Source: Photobacterium phosphoreum (lineage in GTDB: Bacteria > Pseudomonadota > Gammaproteobacteria > Enterobacterales > Vibrionaceae). From it: a DNA stretch of 64,000 bases. The DNA is taken from positions 1,964,106 to 2,028,105 of the forward strand of contig NZ_MSCQ01000001.1 in the NCBI RefSeq assembly GCF_002954725.1, written 5' to 3'. The notes below the pieces were generated by a model, which was not told the DNA's origin, did not search any database, and saw only the letters and a list, made by a program, of their open reading frames with translations. Position 1 is the stretch's first letter. Each line of letters starts with the position of its first letter. The position numbers were made by a program, and so were the translations under genes. Positions 9,418-18,268 of this stretch are shown here, piece by piece.

Positions 9418-10644
9418 TTAATACATCTTCCTAGAAAAATATTCAAGAACAATGAAATCAAGGATAACTCGAATACTCCAAGCTATAGCTGCTCCAACAA
9501 ATCCATATGAATGAACTAAAACAAACAAAACTATAAAGAAAGGAATTATTTCTGCCATATGAATATATGCAGTAAGTTTTGAATTACCTAAAGCTTGAAT
9601 TCGTGAAAATGGTATTTGAGCAAGTGCATTAAAGAAAAAACCAACAATCAAAACTTTCAAAACAACTGTGGAATTGATACCGTATTCGCTACCAAGCCAA
9701 AATGACAATATCTCTTTTGAGAAAATGAATAATGGCACTAATATAGCAAATAATACAAGACTTAAACTAATATATGCTTGCCTTGCCATTTTTTCACTAT
9801 CATCTGAATTTTTACTAAAATATGGAAAAATTGTTTTAGCTAACGATCCAGGAATGATACTAATTTTCTGAATTAAATCAGTAGGAGCAGCAAAGAAGGC
9901 TACTTTTTCTGCTCCCATTATATTTGATAAAATAAACCTATCCGCATATACCATTAAAGGACTAATAATATTTGATAACGTTATCCATCCTCCAAATGTT
10001 ATTAACTCATAGAATATATTCCACTTAAAGCATAAGAAACTCTTCCCTAAATACTTATAACAGGAATAAAAGGCAACAATAGATACTAATACTCGAGCAA
10101 TTAATAAACCAACTATAGCAGAAAACAAACTATTATGAATAAATACAGCTACAACAGGAAATAATGATATTATTGTTCCTGTAAATATTTTATATTTATT
10201 CAACTCCAGAAACTTTTGTTTTCCCTCTAAATACGCAAAAGCAACAGTACCAACAAGAAAGAAAGGTATAATAATACTTAAGCATTTTATTGAAGATGTA
10301 ACTTCAACTACTTCATTTGAGCTTACATTTAGTAAACTTGTTATACCACTTGAACCAACATAGATACCAACAGCTGCAATAATTGATATAAAAAATACTG
10401 AAACTAATGCTGTTCCCATTATCTTTTTATCAAAATCTAATCCATCTTGCGTCGCGATTTTTCGAATAACGGCTCTTGTTATACCTGCATCAAATAACCC
10501 ACTATATCCTAGGATTGAAAATGACAACATAAGAATACCAAACAATTCAACATTTAGCCCTCGCGCTAAATATGCCATCGCTGGTATAGATATAAGTCCT
10601 GGAATCAACATACCTATAATATTAAAAAGTGTATTCTTATACAT
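9418..10644 (-). CDS. wzx: Wzx-type O-antigen flippase
   Basis: A 408-residue polytopic protein with about twelve hydrophobic segments. The N-terminus MYKNTLFNIIGMLIPGLISIPAMAYLA is of the MOP/polysaccharide transporter fold. YADRFILSNIMGAEKVAFFAAP near 220-242 is the conserved central segment of these flippases. It should move undecaprenyl-linked repeat units to the periplasmic face for Wzy. It lies two bases after rfbC on the transcript. Confidence 0.88.
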   Translation of the reverse strand: MYKNTLFNIIGMLIPGLISIPAMAYLARGLNVELFGILMLSFSILGYSGLFDAGITRAVIRKIATQDGLDFDKKIMGTALVSVFFISIIAAVGIYVGSSGITSLLNVSSNEVVEVTSSIKCLSIIIPFFLVGTVAFAYLEGKQKFLELNKYKIFTGTIISLFPVVAVFIHNSLFSAIVGLLIARVLVSIVAFYSCYKYLGKSFLCFKWNIFYELITFGGWITLSNIISPLMVYADRFILSNIMGAEKVAFFAAPTDLIQKISIIPGSLAKTIFPYFSKNSDDSEKMARQAYISLSLVLFAILVPLFIFSKEILSFWLGSEYGINSTVVLKVLIVGFFFNALAQIPFSRIQALGNSKLTAYIHMAEIIPFFIVLFVLVHSYGFVGAAIAWSIRVILDFIVLEYFSRKMY

Positions 10645-10645
10645 G

Positions 10646-11188
10646 TTAATAATCCAACATTATAAGTTCTAAGGCATTAGCATCTTTTTCTGATAATACG
10701 GGTTCATTTGACAATGGCCAATCAACCTTAATATTAGAATCATTCCAAGCTATTGATATTTCAGCTGACGGATTATAGTAATCAGTACACTTATAAACGA
10801 ACTCAGCCTCATCACTAATCACATAAAATCCATGGGCAAAACCTTCAGGGATCCAAAGTTGACGCTTGTTTTCAGCAGAAAGATAAACACCTACCCATTG
10901 ACCAAACGTCGTTGAATCTTTACGAATATCAACCGCTACATCAAATACTTCACCAGAAACGACACGGACTAACTTACCTTGGGTATTCTCCGTTTGATAA
11001 TGTAACCCACGTAAAATACCTTTTTTTGATTTTGAATGATTATCCTGTACAAATTTCGTAGGCTTACCCGTGACTAAGTCTTCAAATTTATTTTGATTCC
11101 AAGTTTCCATAAAGAAACCGCGATCATCTCCAAAAACAGTCGGTTCAATAATTTTTACATCAGGTATGCTAGTATCTATAACTTTCAT
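10646..11188 (-). CDS. rfbC: dTDP-4-dehydrorhamnose 3,5-epimerase
   Basis: A 180-residue cupin-type epimerase of normal length for RmlC. GILRGLHYQTE contains the catalytic His (H63), and PEGFAHGFYVIS followed by CTDYYNP is the conserved second half of the active site. It converts dTDP-4-keto-6-deoxyglucose to the L-lyxo 4-keto sugar, the third step to dTDP-L-rhamnose. It follows rfbD by 20 bases in the B-A-D-C order and precedes wzx by one base. Confidence 0.96.
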   Translation of the reverse strand: MKVIDTSIPDVKIIEPTVFGDDRGFFMETWNQNKFEDLVTGKPTKFVQDNHSKSKKGILRGLHYQTENTQGKLVRVVSGEVFDVAVDIRKDSTTFGQWVGVYLSAENKRQLWIPEGFAHGFYVISDEAEFVYKCTDYYNPSAEISIAWNDSNIKVDWPLSNEPVLSEKDANALELIMLDY

Positions 11189-11208
11189 TATTCTTCTCTA
11201 ATTTAATC

Positions 11209-12099
11209 TTAAGCGTAATCAACCAGATCATCTAATGCTAACTGCCAATTACTTGCTGGAATATTAAATACTGTTGTTATTTTATTGGTATTTAAAGTTG
11301 AATTTGCAGGACGCTTAGCTGGCGTTGGGTACCCTTCTGTTTTAATTCCTTTAACATCAGGTGATTTAATTAATAATCCCTGCTCAACTGCTTTATTAAA
11401 AATTTCTTGTGAAAACTCACACCAGCTTACATGAGGTAAACCTGAAAAGTGATAAATTCCATAGTCAGCAGTATCAAATAAATTATCTGAATCCGTGATT
11501 TTTTTTGCTATTTCAATTAATGCAGCTGCAATATCACCGGCATAAGTTGGCCCACCAAACTGGTCAGCAACAATATCTAATGAATCTCTTTGCTTTGCTA
11601 AACGAAGCATGGTTTTAACAAAATTATTGCCATCTTCACCAAACACCCACGCGGTACGTAAAATAATATGGCGAGGGCAAGCATTAATAACTGCTTCTTC
11701 ACCCGCTAATTTACTTTCGCCATATACACCTTGCGGACTAACTGAATCAGACTCACTATACAAGCCTTGTTTATCACCCGAAAAAACATAATCTGTTGAT
11801 ATATGTAATATTGCTGCACCAACTTTCTCAGCGGCTTGCGCTAAATATTTAGGGCCATCTCGATTTATAGCATAAGACAATTCAACTTCATTTTCTGCTT
11901 TATCAACAGCGGTATGAGCAGCTGCATTAATAATAATAGTCGGCAAGAAATCATTGACAGTTTTTATTACATCTTGCTCAGAGGTAATATCAAGTTTATT
12001 TCTATCAACAGCTAAAAATTCAATCTCAGGACAAGATTGTAGCTGTTTTAATAAACAGCTACCTACTTGACCATTGCTACCTGTAATTAATACTTTCAC
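11209..12099 (-). CDS. rfbD: dTDP-4-dehydrorhamnose reductase
   Basis: A 296-residue short-chain reductase of normal RmlD length. Residues 5-12 give the nucleotide-binding GSNGQVGS, STDYVFSG lies near 101-108, and the catalytic pair is Y126-x3-K130 in YGESK. It reduces the epimerised 4-keto sugar to dTDP-L-rhamnose with NAD(P)H. It lies between rfbA (16 bases) and rfbC (20 bases). Confidence 0.96.
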   Translation of the reverse strand: MKVLITGSNGQVGSCLLKQLQSCPEIEFLAVDRNKLDITSEQDVIKTVNDFLPTIIINAAAHTAVDKAENEVELSYAINRDGPKYLAQAAEKVGAAILHISTDYVFSGDKQGLYSESDSVSPQGVYGESKLAGEEAVINACPRHIILRTAWVFGEDGNNFVKTMLRLAKQRDSLDIVADQFGGPTYAGDIAAALIEIAKKITDSDNLFDTADYGIYHFSGLPHVSWCEFSQEIFNKAVEQGLLIKSPDVKGIKTEGYPTPAKRPANSTLNTNKITTVFNIPASNWQLALDDLVDYA

Positions 12100-12115
12100 A
12101 ATGTTTATTCACTTC

Positions 12116-12994
12116 TTATTTTTCTTCAGAAACAACACGCATTAAATACTGACCGTATTCATTTTTCATCATTGGTCCAGCTAACAACCGTACTTGCTCT
12201 GTTGTTAACCAACCATTACGCCATGCTATTTCTTCTAAACAAGCAACTTTTAAGCCTTGGATATTTTGTACTGTTTCAACAAATGAAGATGCTTGATGCA
12301 AGCTTTCATGGGTACCCGTATCAAGCCATGCAAATCCACGGCCCAATAATTCAACATTCAATGAACCGTCATTTAAGTACATTTCATTCAATGTGGTTAT
12401 TTCAAACTCGCCACGGTGTGATGGTTTTACTTGTTTAGCCATTTCAACAACACGATTATCATAAAAATATAATCCTGTTACCGCATAATTTGATTTCGGT
12501 TGTAACGGTTTTTCTTCAATAGAAATAGCTTTCATATTGCCATCAAATTCAACCACACCAAATCGCTCTGGGTCTTTGACTTGGTAACCAAACACTGTTG
12601 CGATCCCTTGAGAAGTTAGTTTCTTAGCATTGTTAAGTTGTTGTCCAAATGATTGACCATAAAAAATATTATCGCCCAATACTAAACACACACTGTCATT
12701 ACCAATAAACTCTTCACCAATAATAAATGCCTGTGCTAAACCGTCAGGAGAAGGCTGAATCGCGTACTCAAGGTTAATACCAAAGTCACTACCATCACCA
12801 AGTAGACGACGGAAACTTTCATTATCTTCAGGTGTAGTAATAATGAGAATATCTTTAATTCCCGCTAACATTAATGTTGATAGAGGGTAAAAAATCATTG
12901 GCTTATCGTATATTGGTAATAACTGCTTAGATACACCACGGGTAATTGGGTAAAGACGAGTACCTGAACCACCCGCTAAAATAATGCCTTTCAT
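12116..12994 (-). CDS. rfbA: glucose-1-phosphate thymidylyltransferase
   Basis: The 292-residue protein begins [18 protein letters not shown], the nucleotidyltransferase signature, and contains [10 protein letters not shown] near 105-114 and IEEKP near 160, all typical of RmlA. It makes dTDP-glucose from dTTP and glucose-1-phosphate, the first step to dTDP-L-rhamnose. About 75 bases separate it from rfbB upstream, the largest gap inside the operon after that before the WbpM-like gene; no promoter is obvious there. Confidence 0.97.
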   Translation of the reverse strand: MKGIILAGGSGTRLYPITRGVSKQLLPIYDKPMIFYPLSTLMLAGIKDILIITTPEDNESFRRLLGDGSDFGINLEYAIQPSPDGLAQAFIIGEEFIGNDSVCLVLGDNIFYGQSFGQQLNNAKKLTSQGIATVFGYQVKDPERFGVVEFDGNMKAISIEEKPLQPKSNYAVTGLYFYDNRVVEMAKQVKPSHRGEFEITTLNEMYLNDGSLNVELLGRGFAWLDTGTHESLHQASSFVETVQNIQGLKVACLEEIAWRNGWLTTEQVRLLAGPMMKNEYGQYLMRVVSEEK

Positions 12995-13069
12995 AAATAG
13001 GGTCCGAGATTAATAATCTCTTAGGTTAGAGGGAAACTAGCCTAAGATAAATTGAAAAAGAATGCTAAA

Positions 13070-14128
13070 TTAACTACCTAAACGCTCGCGATTATATGAA
13101 CCATCTAATACTCGACTCCACCATTTTTGATTAGCTAAATACCATTCAACTGTTTTACGAATACCTGATTCAAAGCTTTCAGCTGGTTTCCAGCCAAGTT
13201 CACGGGCGATCTTAGAGGCATCAATTGCATAACGAATATCATGTCCAGGGCGATCTGTTACGTAAGTAATTAAGTTTTGGTATTCAATTACACCTTGCGG
13301 TTTATTGGGTACTAACTCTTCAAGCAGTGAACAAATAGTTTTTACCACTTCAATATTAGCTTTTTCATTGTGACCACCAATATTATAGGTTTCACCAACT
13401 TCGCCTTTAGTGACTACGGTATAAAGCGCTGATGCATGATCTTCTACATATAGCCAATCACGAATTTGCATGCCATTACCGTAAACAGGTAATGCTTTAC
13501 CGTCTAACGCATTTAAAATAATTAACGGAATCAATTTTTCAGGGAAATGATATGGGCCATAATTATTTGAGCAGTTAGTTACGATAGTTGGTAAACCGTA
13601 AGTACGGAGCCAAGCACGAACTAAATGATCGCTTGATGCTTTAGAGGCTGAATAGGGGCTTGAGGGCTCATAGGATGTTTTTTCAGTGAACAAATCATCA
13701 GATCCTTCCAAATCACCGTATACTTCATCAGTTGAAATATGGTGAAATCGAAATGCTTGCTTACGAGATTCATCTAATTGATTCCAATAGGCACGTGTCG
13801 CTTCTAAAATTGTATAGGTACCAATAATATTAGTTTCAATAAATGCCGCTGGGCCATCGATTGAACGATCTACATGGCTTTCAGCAGCTAAATGCATGAT
13901 GGCATCCGGCTGATGCTTTGCAAAAATGCGATCTAGTTCAGCACGATCACAAATATCGACTTTCTCAAATGCATAACGATCACTATTTTCAATATCAATT
14001 AAAGACTCTAAATTTCCCGCATAGGTTAATTTATCTACATTAACAACACTATCTTGAGTATTATTTATAATATAACGAATCACGGCCGAGCCAATAAAGC
14101 CAGCTCCACCTGTAACAAGAATTTTCAT
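13070..14128 (-). CDS. rfbB: dTDP-glucose 4,6-dehydratase
   Basis: A 352-residue extended short-chain dehydrogenase of normal RmlB length. TGGAGFIGS (6-14) binds NAD, T133-D134-E135 is the catalytic TDE, and Y159-x3-K163 (YSASK) completes the active site. [11 protein letters not shown] near 293-303 is the conserved C-terminal substrate segment. It dehydrates dTDP-glucose and is the second step to dTDP-L-rhamnose. It is the first rml gene after wzz, 11 bases away. Confidence 0.97.
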   Translation of the reverse strand: MKILVTGGAGFIGSAVIRYIINNTQDSVVNVDKLTYAGNLESLIDIENSDRYAFEKVDICDRAELDRIFAKHQPDAIMHLAAESHVDRSIDGPAAFIETNIIGTYTILEATRAYWNQLDESRKQAFRFHHISTDEVYGDLEGSDDLFTEKTSYEPSSPYSASKASSDHLVRAWLRTYGLPTIVTNCSNNYGPYHFPEKLIPLIILNALDGKALPVYGNGMQIRDWLYVEDHASALYTVVTKGEVGETYNIGGHNEKANIEVVKTICSLLEELVPNKPQGVIEYQNLITYVTDRPGHDIRYAIDASKIARELGWKPAESFESGIRKTVEWYLANQKWWSRVLDGSYNRERLGS

Positions 14129-14139
14129 TTAAAAACCTC

Positions 14140-15039
14140 TTATTGATAGTTGTTTTTTTGGTTAAATATGTCTTTAATAAGAACACAACAAACACCAAGC
14201 ATGAATCCAAAAATCAAAAATAGAGACCATCTAAATATTATTTTTGACATTAAAATTTTTATTGGTTTTTCTAGTTTTTCATCAAAACTTATTTTTTCTA
14301 TTTTAAATGGAATGTAATCTATTTTTTTTATTCTTTTTACAATAGTATTACTTTGACTTATGTCATTAATAAATGATTCAAAATTTATTATATTTTTGTT
14401 TGCAAAAATAATATTTTTACTAGGAAGTTTTTTATTTATAATGAAATAAAAATTCAACTTAGAAAAACTATCTTTGGTTATTTCATTTTCAATAAATCTA
14501 ATATATGAATTAAGAATATCAACACTACTTTTAGAATTTTTCGTTCTAAATTTTAATATATATATATCATTACCATTCTTTGATATAGAAAGGTTACTAG
14601 CTATCAAATTAATAAATTTATTATCAATTTTTATTTTTTCATCCTGAATATAGCTTTTAATTATTTCACTTGATAATATAAACTCCTTCTTATTTTCGAA
14701 AGATTGAAATAAAGAAAAGAATTTTTCAAATAAAACGTTATTTGAAATTATACGTTCAATAGCTTTATTTTCCTCATTTCCATTTGATCTTTTATAATAA
14801 TCAACTAATCCTTGATTACCCTCCTCCCTGCCATAAATTATTTTTGTATTATTAGAATAGGAGAGTGTCCCAGAGACTATCCACAATGGCTTAATTGATA
14901 AACTATAATACCCTCCAACCAAAGAAAAAAGACAAATGCTAAATATTATCCAGATCTTCCCTTGCCACAACACCCTACACATCTGATTACAACTAACTTC
15001 ATCAGCTTGATCTTGTGATAGAACCATATTAATTTCCAT
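14140..15039 (-). CDS. Wzz-like polysaccharide chain-length determinant, divergent
   Basis: This 299-residue protein has the two-transmembrane layout of Wzz: helix one near residues 30-50 (WIIFSICLFSLVGGYYSL), a long periplasmic part, and helix two near 270-290 (FLIFGFMLGVCCVLI). It is unusually rich in Lys, Asn and Ile, and the Pro-rich stretch usually seen before helix two is reduced to EKPIKI, so it is a diverged member. It should set the modal length made by Wzy. It is the first gene of the operon, right after an ops element. No good ribosome site precedes the ATG at 15039; the ATG at 15027, with a weak GGA before it, is an alternative start. Confidence 0.78.
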   Translation of the reverse strand: MEINMVLSQDQADEVSCNQMCRVLWQGKIWIIFSICLFSLVGGYYSLSIKPLWIVSGTLSYSNNTKIIYGREEGNQGLVDYYKRSNGNEENKAIERIISNNVLFEKFFSLFQSFENKKEFILSSEIIKSYIQDEKIKIDNKFINLIASNLSISKNGNDIYILKFRTKNSKSSVDILNSYIRFIENEITKDSFSKLNFYFIINKKLPSKNIIFANKNIINFESFINDISQSNTIVKRIKKIDYIPFKIEKISFDEKLEKPIKILMSKIIFRWSLFLIFGFMLGVCCVLIKDIFNQKNNYQ

Positions 15040-15052
15040 TCTATTTTAGAAA

Positions 15053-15064
15053 CACGCTACCGCC
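15053..15064 (-). promoter_or_regulatory. ops element (JUMPStart core) for RfaH recruitment
   Basis: Read on the minus strand the sequence is GGCGGTAGCGTG, the 12-base ops core. It ends 14 bases before the wzz start and faces into the operon. In related bacteria ops pauses RNA polymerase and loads RfaH, allowing read-through of long polysaccharide operons. A promoter should lie in the roughly 80 bases upstream (15065-15142), which contain GTATAGCAT as a possible -10 region, but I could not fix a -35. Confidence 0.9.
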
Positions 15065-15142
15065 CTTGGGATATGCTATACACCCACAAAACATTCATTC
15101 TAATTTTAAAACTTACTCATAACTACATACTACAGAATGCAA

Positions 15143-15400
15143 TTACACCATTAATTTATCACTGTATTGCTGCACTAATTGCCAATCGCTTGGACTGAGT
15201 TCACTTTTTGCATCTAACAAGCTTTGTTTTACTTTATGCTGCATCTGCGCAATATCAGTAATACCTTGTTGCTCACAATTTGCAACGGCAAGTGAGATAT
15301 GCCCACGTAAATAGCCACCAGCAAACAGTTCATCATCCGTTGCGTTGTCAATATTGTCATCAATAAGCTGTAATAGCTGTTCTTCATAATCGTGGATCAT
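15143..15400 (-). CDS. yfcL: YfcL family protein
   Basis: A small acidic 85-residue protein beginning MIHDYEEQLLQLIDDNIDNATDDELFAGGYLRGH, recognised as YfcL by sequence and by its place directly after epmC (yfcM), the same order as in Escherichia coli. It is predicted cytoplasmic with no membrane segment or known catalytic motif, and its function is not established. It probably forms an operon with epmC (15-base gap). The polysaccharide operon starts just beyond its 3' end. Confidence 0.85.
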   Translation of the reverse strand: MIHDYEEQLLQLIDDNIDNATDDELFAGGYLRGHISLAVANCEQQGITDIAQMQHKVKQSLLDAKSELSPSDWQLVQQYSDKLMV

Positions 15401-15415
15401 ATTCTATCCTTGTCG

Positions 15416-15979
15416 TTAAGCATGATCTGTTAATGGGATCGGCTTTGGAAAATTAGCAGCTGTTAATGCCGCTATACCATAAAATTCACGAAATGCATCA
15501 GATAACATTTTGGCACGCTCAGGAATGCCATTGTTTAAGTAGCTGATAACTTGCTGACGTACTTTTAGAGTAAAACCAACTCTATCAGGCTCGCAGTTTC
15601 CACTCAAATTATCGCAACTTACTTGATACTTAAACCCACAACTTGCTGATAAAATCCACTCTATTGCTTGTGGGTTAATCTCAACTACTTCAAATGCGGC
15701 TTGTACTTCAGCGCTACGTCCATCTGGTTGATACCAATAACCATAGTCTTCCAATAATCGTCTTGCTTCTCCAGCAATACACCAATGTCCGAGTTCATGC
15801 ATCGCTGAGGCATAATAACCACGGGCAAAAATAATTTGATGGTGCTGACGTTCCTCTGAGGCAGGAAGATAAATCGGCTCATCACCACCTAATAATAGTT
15901 CAGTATTTAAACGTTCCAAAAAGACTGAATTAAACAAACGAATAAGATCGTTATAGTCATGTTTTATATGTGTTTTCAT
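15416..15979 (-). CDS. epmC: elongation factor P hydroxylase
   Basis: A 187-residue protein close in length to the E. coli enzyme. H61-E-L-G-H65 followed by W gives a HExxH-like metal-binding motif, and the segment EVVEINPQAIEWILSASCGFKY is characteristic of the YfcM/EpmC family. EpmC hydroxylates the beta-lysylated lysine of EF-P, the last step of its modification. It is the first gene of a two-gene unit with yfcL and is divergent from yicG. Confidence 0.9.
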   Translation of the reverse strand: MKTHIKHDYNDLIRLFNSVFLERLNTELLLGGDEPIYLPASEERQHHQIIFARGYYASAMHELGHWCIAGEARRLLEDYGYWYQPDGRSAEVQAAFEVVEINPQAIEWILSASCGFKYQVSCDNLSGNCEPDRVGFTLKVRQQVISYLNNGIPERAKMLSDAFREFYGIAALTAANFPKPIPLTDHA

Positions 15980-16216
15980 TTAATTATAATTAACGTGCCA
16001 TGATTATTTAACGCACGAAGTATATAGGTTTTCATAACTGAGCGCGAACTCTCACTATAATTTATTCATTATCGTCAATATAAATATTGTAACTATAAGT
16101 ATTATTTTTACATGAACTCAGCTCATACCAAATTTAATTCTTTTCATTAGAAGTTGAGATGCGTCACTAATACAATGCTGTTATTCCAGCAATTTATATC
16201 AGGTGCCACATTTATT

Positions 16217-16834
16217 ATGCTGCTTTCTATTTTATACATTATCGGTATTACTGCTGAAGCGATGACGGGCGCATTAGCGGCAGGTAAACGTCATATGGAT
16301 TGGTTCGGGGTAATGTTAGTAGCAAGTGCTACTGCTATTGGTGGCGGAACTGTACGTGATATTTTATTGGGCCATTATCCCCTCGGCTGGGTAGCTCACC
16401 CACAATATTTAGTGATCACTTGTATCGCTGGGTTGCTCACCACCGTATTAGGTAAATGGGTAGTCCGTTTTCACAAGATTTTCATCATTCTTGATGCGAT
16501 TGGTTTGATTGTATTTAGCATAATCGGTTGCCAAGTTGCGATCACCATGGGGCTATCACCGATTATTTGTGTTGTAGCAGCGGTAGTAACGGGTGTGTTT
16601 GGTGGGTTGTTACGCGATATGATTACTCGTCGTAAGCCAATGGTATTGCATAAAGAGCTTTATGCGTCAGTGTCGTTTCTTGCGGGTGTTATGTATATCA
16701 CCATGCTGCACTTTAATGTACCTGCCGATATTACGACGTTAGTGACATTAGTGGTTGGATTTGGTTTACGTATGGCGGCAGTGTTCTTTAGCTGGAGTTT
16801 ACCGGTATTTAAGTTCGAAGAAGCAGAAGCTTAA
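16217..16834 (+). CDS. yicG: YicG/TRIC-family trimeric cation channel-like membrane protein
   Basis: I chose the ATG at 16217, giving 205 residues that begin MLLSILYIIGITAEAMTGAL, the conserved start of YicG; a longer frame back to a TTG at 16154 adds 21 residues unlike the family. The protein has seven hydrophobic segments in two repeats, each with a glycine-rich motif (GGGTVRDILLGHYPLGW and GVFGGLLRDM). These match the duplicated UPF0126/TRIC fold, whose bacterial members form trimeric cation channels in the inner membrane. An AGGT is 12 bases upstream. The intergenic repeat and IS element follow its stop. Confidence 0.9.
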   Translation: MLLSILYIIGITAEAMTGALAAGKRHMDWFGVMLVASATAIGGGTVRDILLGHYPLGWVAHPQYLVITCIAGLLTTVLGKWVVRFHKIFIILDAIGLIVFSIIGCQVAITMGLSPIICVVAAVVTGVFGGLLRDMITRRKPMVLHKELYASVSFLAGVMYITMLHFNVPADITTLVTLVVGFGLRMAAVFFSWSLPVFKFEEAEA

Positions 16835-16910
16835 AAACAAGGAAAGCAGGGAAAGAATATCGCGAAACTTCCACTTCACAATGACTATTCTTCCCTCTTT
16901 ACCTCAATGG

Positions 16911-16922
16911 TATGGACTCCCC
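16911..16922 (+). repeat. left sub-terminal inverted repeat of the IS1111-type element
   Basis: TATGGACTCCCC is the exact inverse complement of 18257-18268. Sub-terminal rather than terminal repeats are the mark of the IS1111 group within IS110. Confidence 0.85.
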
Positions 16923-16978
16923 ACCTTACTGACATTGTCAGCTACAGTTATAGCGTCAACCAAAAAGGAGCCCATACC

Positions 16979-18004
16979 ATGAATAAGCCTAGCACTATTT
17001 GTATTGATCTCGCTAAAAACGTTTTTCAAGTTGCATTGTTTAATCAACATGGAAAATTAAAGTCTAATCAAAAAATGTCTCAAGCTAAAATGGTCGCATT
17101 TATAGCCCAATACCCCGCATCTATGATTTACATGGAAGCGTGTGGCTCTGCTCATTATTGGGGGCGATATTTTCAAAATAATAAGCATCATGTTCATCTT
17201 CTCCCTGCTCAAATTGTCAGGATGTATCGAGCGGGTAATAAGAATGATGCAAATCATTCCCTTGCTATTTATGAAGCTGCCCAACGTCCAGACATACACT
17301 TTGTTTCAGTCAAAACAACTGAGCAGCAAGATATCGCAAGTGTGTTGCATCTCAGAGAAAGTTATATAAAACAACGAACAGCGATATCAAATCGGATTAG
17401 AGGCTTTGCCTTGGAATATGGGATAAAATTCCCGCAGAGCATTACTAAATTACGCGCTTTACTCCCTCTTGAACTGGAAGATCCTAATAATGGATTAACT
17501 TCTTCTGCCCGTTTTGTTTTACATAAGCTTCTTAATCAGCTTATTGAACTTGATAAGCCTATTCAGGAGGTTACTGATTATTTAATCGCTTACGCTAAAC
17601 AAATACCAGCCTGTCAGTTACTAATGACATTAAGAGGCATTGGCTGGATAGTTGCCAGCGCACTTTATGCTCGAATGGGCGATGCTTCAGCATATAAATG
17701 CGGACGCGATGCAAGTGCCAGTATAGGTTTAGTCCCCGCTCATTCAGGTAGTGGTGGTCATAATAAGCTATTAGGTATAAGTAAAAAGGGAGATCGAACA
17801 TTACGTGCAGTCGTTGTACATGGGGCAAGATCTGTCGTTAGTAATATCAAAGATAAATCAGATCAACTTAGTTGCTGGCTAAGAGCCTTACTTGAAAGAA
17901 ATCATTTTAATAAAGTTGTTATAGCATTAGCCAATAAGACCGTCAGGATGGCTTGTGCCATGCTGAAATCAAACCAACCTTACCAAGAAAAGCTGCCTGC
18001 TTAG
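16979..18004 (+). CDS. IS110-family (IS1111-type) DEDD transposase with an altered active-site residue
   Basis: The start is the ATG at 16979, preceded by AAAAAGGAG, giving 341 residues; an upstream in-frame ATG at 16907 lies in the IS end and is not used. The N-terminal RuvC-like domain has D10 (CIDLAKNVF), E53 (YMEACGS) and D90, but the fourth acidic residue expected three positions later is His93 (NKNDANH). In canonical relatives as I recall them this reads NDANDA. The C-terminal Transposase_20 domain is intact, with TLRGIGWIVAS, ASIGLVPAHSGSGG carrying the candidate nucleophilic serine, and ISKKGDRTLR. The protein would act with the guide RNA encoded downstream. The His substitution suggests this copy may be weak or dead. 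Confidence 0.92.
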   Translation: MNKPSTICIDLAKNVFQVALFNQHGKLKSNQKMSQAKMVAFIAQYPASMIYMEACGSAHYWGRYFQNNKHHVHLLPAQIVRMYRAGNKNDANHSLAIYEAAQRPDIHFVSVKTTEQQDIASVLHLRESYIKQRTAISNRIRGFALEYGIKFPQSITKLRALLPLELEDPNNGLTSSARFVLHKLLNQLIELDKPIQEVTDYLIAYAKQIPACQLLMTLRGIGWIVASALYARMGDASAYKCGRDASASIGLVPAHSGSGGHNKLLGISKKGDRTLRAVVVHGARSVVSNIKDKSDQLSCWLRALLERNHFNKVVIALANKTVRMACAMLKSNQPYQEKLPA

Positions 18005-18089
18005 TAGTGCTTAGATAAGGTTGCGATGTAACATGAAGTGCAATATCTCACCAATGTAGTTGCAAGAAACCGTGGATAACGTGTAATCA

Positions 18090-18226
18090 AAGCAGGCAAG
18101 GAAAAATCTGAGAGGGACGACGGTGTTGATACACCTTTAACTCGTATAGAATCCTTGCAACGTGAATGAAGCCATACAGGTTCGGGGTAGCTCCCCATAA
18201 AGAAACCGAATATACGTGCACTTGCC
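18090..18226 (+). ncRNA. candidate bridge/seek guide RNA of the IS1111-type element
   Basis: Two consecutive stem-internal-loop-hairpin units are visible. Unit 1 has outer stem 18096-18102 / 18152-18158 (GCAAGGA / TCCTTGC) and inner hairpin 18122-18126 / 18131-18135 (GGTGT / ACACC). Its 5' loop strand AGGGACGA (18113-18120) is complementary to TCGTCCCT of the rebuilt target. Its 3' loop strand CTTTAACTCGT (18135-18145) equals the target CTTTACCTCGT at 10 of 11 bases. Unit 2 has outer stem GCAA-c-GTG / CACTTGC (18157-18164 / 18219-18225) and an inner hairpin with GGGG/CCCC. Its 5' strand CCATAC is complementary to the left end, and its 3' strand ATATAC equals the right end. This is the layout expected for target and donor loops. 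RNA ends are unknown. Confidence 0.7.
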
Positions 18227-18256
18227 AACACGCTTTCTCAAACTCTTGCATTACAC

Positions 18257-18268
18257 GGGGAGTCCATA
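18257..18268 (-). repeat. right sub-terminal inverted repeat of the IS1111-type element
   Basis: GGGGAGTCCATA is the exact inverse complement of 16911-16922. The chromosomal repeat sequence resumes about three bases after it. Confidence 0.85.

Noticed and set aside
16907-16978. Upstream start for the transposase at 16907
   Set aside because: This stretch is the IS terminal region with the sub-terminal repeat; the ATG at 16979 has a strong ribosome site and starts the conserved domain.
18001-18231. A 76-codon minus-strand frame in the IS right end
   Set aside because: It lies over the structured non-coding region expected to encode the guide RNA, and its sequence shows no protein-like features.
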